DNA of 41,008 bases from Ruminiclostridium sp. GTDB taxonomy: Bacteria > Bacillota > Clostridia > Oscillospirales > Ruminococcaceae. The DNA lies in assembly GCA_017624025.1 (NCBI GenBank), contig JAGANY010000010.1, positions 1 to 41,008 of the forward strand, read 5' to 3'. Position numbers and translations under genes: made by a program. This document shows positions 40,319 through 41,008 of this stretch, piece by piece. The notes under the pieces are model-generated. The model did not search any database, was not told the origin of the DNA, and saw only the letters and a program-made list of their open reading frames with translations. How positions within the stretch are numbered: position 1 is the stretch's first letter; each line of letters opens with the position of its first letter.

Positions 40319-41008
40319 ATGAGAAAATTTAAACGCACAAGCTTTTCCGCCGTTATCCTTACGGCAGTATTATCCCTCTCCGCTTGCTCACAGCAGGCTA
40401 AAATCGATGCGGAAATAAAACTTCCCGTTCTCGACAGCTCCACAGGAGACTCGTTCAAGAGAGCAGTTGTGACACTTGCCGATATTGAAGAAACGAAGAA
40501 CGTAGGCGGTAATATCGGCTATGTCTATGCCGATACCCTCTATACCTCCTTCGAAAGCAATATCGTGGAATTTGTCGCTGAGCGTGGACAGGCTCTTAAA
40601 GAGGGCGACGTAATAGCCGTTTTCGACTCCTCATCCCTCGATTACGAATACAATAACCAGAAGATACTTGCTGACGACGCCTACGCAAAATACCTTGCCA
40701 CAGGCTCGGAAAAAGCAAGGCTTGAATACGAGATACAGGCTAAACAGCTCGAATACGTCCAGTACAAAATCGACCAGTTTACCATAAAGGCTCCCTACGA
40801 CTGCATCCTTACAAGTGCCGAAAACTTTACGGCAGGCTCGGTCGTTGAATACGGCACAAAGGTATGCACTGTTGCGAAGGAGGACGAAATATACCTCTAC
40901 ACAGGCGACAGCACCAATCTTTTCAGAGTGGGAATGACCGTTGAAGCGAAGTTCGGAACTAACGATTCCTATAAAGGCCGTGTTGTAATGGTGCCCGGAG
41001 GCGGAAGC
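40319..41008 (+). CDS. Lipoprotein membrane-fusion (efflux adaptor) protein, partial at the window edge
   Basis: The frame opens at ATG 40319 after AAGGAG and runs off the window after 230 codons. It starts with a lipoprotein signal peptide (FSAVILTAVLSLSACSQQ). The following region has the HlyD/MacA-type plan: a half lipoyl domain (NIVEFVAERGQALKEGDVIAVFD), a short helical hairpin (about 110-150), the second lipoyl half (FTIKAPYDCILTSAENFTAGSVV), and the start of a beta-barrel domain. Such adaptors work with an ABC transporter or RND pump, usually encoded just downstream, which is outside this window. Confidence 0.85.
   Translation, partial: MRKFKRTSFSAVILTAVLSLSACSQQAKIDAEIKLPVLDSSTGDSFKRAVVTLADIEETKNVGGNIGYVYADTLYTSFESNIVEFVAERGQALKEGDVIAVFDSSSLDYEYNNQKILADDAYAKYLATGSEKARLEYEIQAKQLEYVQYKIDQFTIKAPYDCILTSAENFTAGSVVEYGTKVCTVAKEDEIYLYTGDSTNLFRVGMTVEAKFGTNDSYKGRVVMVPGGGS

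Overview
The window looks like the chromosome of a spore-forming, anaerobic low-to-mid-GC Firmicute close to Ruminococcus (Oscillospiraceae). The evidence is: dipicolinate synthase genes (sporulation), FabK-type fatty acid synthesis, a leucine T-box, PASTA-kinase architecture, Shine-Dalgarno sites of the AAAGGA/GGAGG type, and a cellobiose 2-epimerase resembling the Ruminococcus albus enzyme. The species is an inference. No rRNA, tRNA or CRISPR array was seen.

Layout. 1-3850: an intergenic repeat, a small unknown gene, a membrane PASTA protein whose kinase domain has lost its catalytic residues, and the bifunctional P-protein PheA. 4002-7179: a three-gene biotin-dependent carboxyltransferase cluster (12S-like, biotin carrier, 5S-like) of transcarboxylase composition. 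7370-16147: the dipicolinate synthase operon dpaA-dpaB behind a sigma-K-type promoter. 16198-17304: a lipoprotein and a DUF4298-like protein. 17439-23768: a minus-strand block with galE and, separately, aroE-aroK-amidohydrolase-membrane protein-fumarase alpha-ArsC-like-AraC, most of them overlapping by a few bases. 24094-33690: divergent fabD and the nine-gene operon fabH-fabK-fabG-fabF-accB-fabZ-accC-accD-accA, then acpP. 33752-36043: a small membrane protein and T-box-controlled leuA. 36340-41008: secA (with an in-frame stop), cellobiose 2-epimerase, and the start of an efflux adaptor.

The central discovery is that dpaB (spoVFB) is split by a 7,322-bp element. Its first 107 codons end at 8551 and its remaining codons resume at 15872 in the correct frame. 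Joining the two halves at a shared TAC gives a continuous 198-residue DpaB. The element carries a 540-residue large serine recombinase next to its right end, a methyltransferase with a putative nuclease, a membrane diguanylate cyclase and a 45-residue basic protein. The deduced attP is an imperfect dyad centred exactly on the AC of the shared TAC. This is the architecture of skin-type elements, which are excised in the mother cell to rebuild a sporulation gene. spoVFB is a known target in Bacillus (vfbin), but this case is in a clostridial genome with different cargo.

Other points are an in-frame TAA in secA, a pseudokinase, a transcarboxylase-like set with no membrane subunit, a tandem 24-bp repeat in the fab operon leader, an orphan fumarase alpha subunit, and two families of intergenic repeats, one of which carries terminator-like hairpins and supplies the stop codon of leuA.
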